Part shown: positions 63,739-64,000 of the stretch, in pieces
Position numbering within the stretch: the first letter of the stretch is position 1
Layout: the number at the start of each line of letters is the position of its first letter
NCBI GenBank assembly: GCA_016214955.1
Contig: JACRMN010000020.1
Span: 78,861-142,860, forward strand
Origin: Deltaproteobacteria bacterium
Lineage (GTDB): Bacteria > Myxococcota > Myxococcia > Myxococcales > Anaeromyxobacteraceae
Length of the DNA stretch: 64,000 nt
Direction: 5' to 3'
Notes under the pieces: model-generated
Told to the model about the DNA's origin: nothing
The model's input: the letters and a program-made list of their open reading frames with translations, nothing else
Databases searched by the model: none
Translations under genes and position numbers: made by a program

Positions 63739-63871
63739 CGACGCCGACCCCGACCCCGACCCCGACCGCGACCGCGACCCCGACCCGACCCCGACCCCGA
63801 CCACGACCCCGACCTCGACCCCGCGGTCCAGGTCCAGGTCCAGGTCCAGGTCGCGGTCCCGGTCCCGGTCG
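63739..63871. repeat. CGACCC/GGTCCA hexamer array with inverted halves
   Basis: The left half (about 63739-63822) is an imperfect CGACCC tandem array. The right half (about 63825-63871) is made of GGTCCA, GGTCGC and GGTCCC units, close to the reverse complement of the left. The whole can fold into a long hairpin between the DUF2007 gene and the next gene. A related array lies at 29399-29484. No coding function is assigned. Confidence 0.8.
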
Positions 63872-63917
63872 CCTTCGGCCATGCCGGCCTCCTTCGGCGG
63901 GGCGAAAGGAGGCCGTC

Positions 63918-64000
63918 ATGGCCATCACGCTCACGCAGGTCGTTCCCGATTCTTCTCGCCTTCCCTTCCAGTCCCTCGACGTCTACGTCGCCGCCCGCGA
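63918..64000 (+). CDS. Four-helix-bundle (23S intervening-sequence-type) protein, 3' end cut by window
   Basis: The first 27 codons are in the window. An ATG with AAAGGAGG 8 bases upstream opens MAITLTQVVPDS, then FQSLDVYVAAR, which matches the conserved LxVYxxA start of helix 1 in four-helix-bundle proteins named after 23S rRNA intervening sequences. These occur singly in many genomes as well as inside rRNA insertions. Their function is unknown. The rest is beyond the window edge, so the call rests on a short stretch. Confidence 0.65.
   Translation, partial: MAITLTQVVPDSSRLPFQSLDVYVAAR

Noticed and set aside
63739..63871. Possible CRISPR array
   Set aside because: The units are hexamers without unique spacers, and no cas genes are in the window.
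62882..63934. A 350-codon minus-strand gene covering the hexamer array
   Set aside because: Only its last 75 codons match a transposase. The upstream part is the translated hexamer repeat and the antisense of the DUF2007 gene.

Overview
The window is very GC-rich, almost gap-free bacterial chromosome. It carries no rRNA or tRNA gene, CRISPR array or intact insertion sequence that I could see. The gene mix points to an anaerobic or facultative deltaproteobacterium of the Myxococcota type, perhaps Anaeromyxobacter-like. The grounds are a tungsten-type aldehyde oxidoreductase, a single-chain pyruvate:ferredoxin oxidoreductase, soluble hybrid histidine kinases, a MshEN-receiver-TPR protein, many lipoproteins and CGACCC-type intergenic repeats. 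The taxon is an inference.

Region 1 (1-20.0 kb) is the centrepiece: a long, tightly overlapped + strand locus built around a ribosomal peptide of the mycofactocin type. The 50-residue precursor MftA ends in IDGICGVY. It is followed by MftB, the radical SAM enzyme MftC, an OYE/FadH-type flavoenzyme, ETF alpha, a FixC-like quinone reductase, a FixX-like ferredoxin, ETF beta, the glycosyltransferase MftF, a second radical SAM-SPASM protein and a MoxR/CoxE ATPase-VWA pair. Upstream are an aldehyde oxidoreductase (cut by the window edge) with MoaD-like and ThiF/MoeB-like partners, an iron-type alcohol dehydrogenase, and an AmiS/UreI-like membrane protein. Downstream is a sigma-54 activator of the AcoR type. 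The proposed logic is alcohol to aldehyde (nicotinoprotein ADH plus mycofactocin), aldehyde to acid (AOR), and electrons from mycofactocin through the OYE enzyme and ETF to FixCX and the quinone pool. MftD and MftE are not in the window.

Region 2 (20.0-29.4 kb) holds an antibiotic-monooxygenase-fold protein, a methionine-type aminotransferase, a hybrid histidine kinase, a DUF4870-like membrane protein and pyruvate:ferredoxin oxidoreductase. It ends with a GntP-like permease-marR operon that has two palindromic operators over a promoter placed for a leaderless transcript.

Region 3 (29.4-41.8 kb) has a tandem ACT-domain protein, an EamA transporter and an RND efflux pair. A cobalamin-riboswitch-like leader precedes a Cys/His-rich exported protein. 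After that come an orphan transposase-type HTH protein, two paralogous periplasmic binding proteins with no ABC transporter, an ECF sigma/anti-sigma pair and rlmH.

Region 4 (41.9-58.2 kb) has surface and lipoprotein genes, gpsA, a MshEN-receiver-TPR protein, an M3 peptidase, a TauE/SafE permease and a ferredoxin-NADP reductase-like flavoprotein. A corrinoid-protein/UroD-like/DUF1638-like/histidine-kinase operon follows, in which the UroD-like protein lacks the usual zinc ligands. The region closes with two ABC-2 permeases lacking an ATPase and ribonuclease Z.

Region 5 (58.2-64 kb) is accessory: a lipoprotein of seven four-cysteine modules, a secreted charged protein, an FN3 lipoprotein, a frameshifted small gene, an IS91-type transposase remnant, a DUF2007 protein, a long hexamer-repeat inverted structure and the start of a four-helix-bundle (23S intervening-sequence-type) gene.
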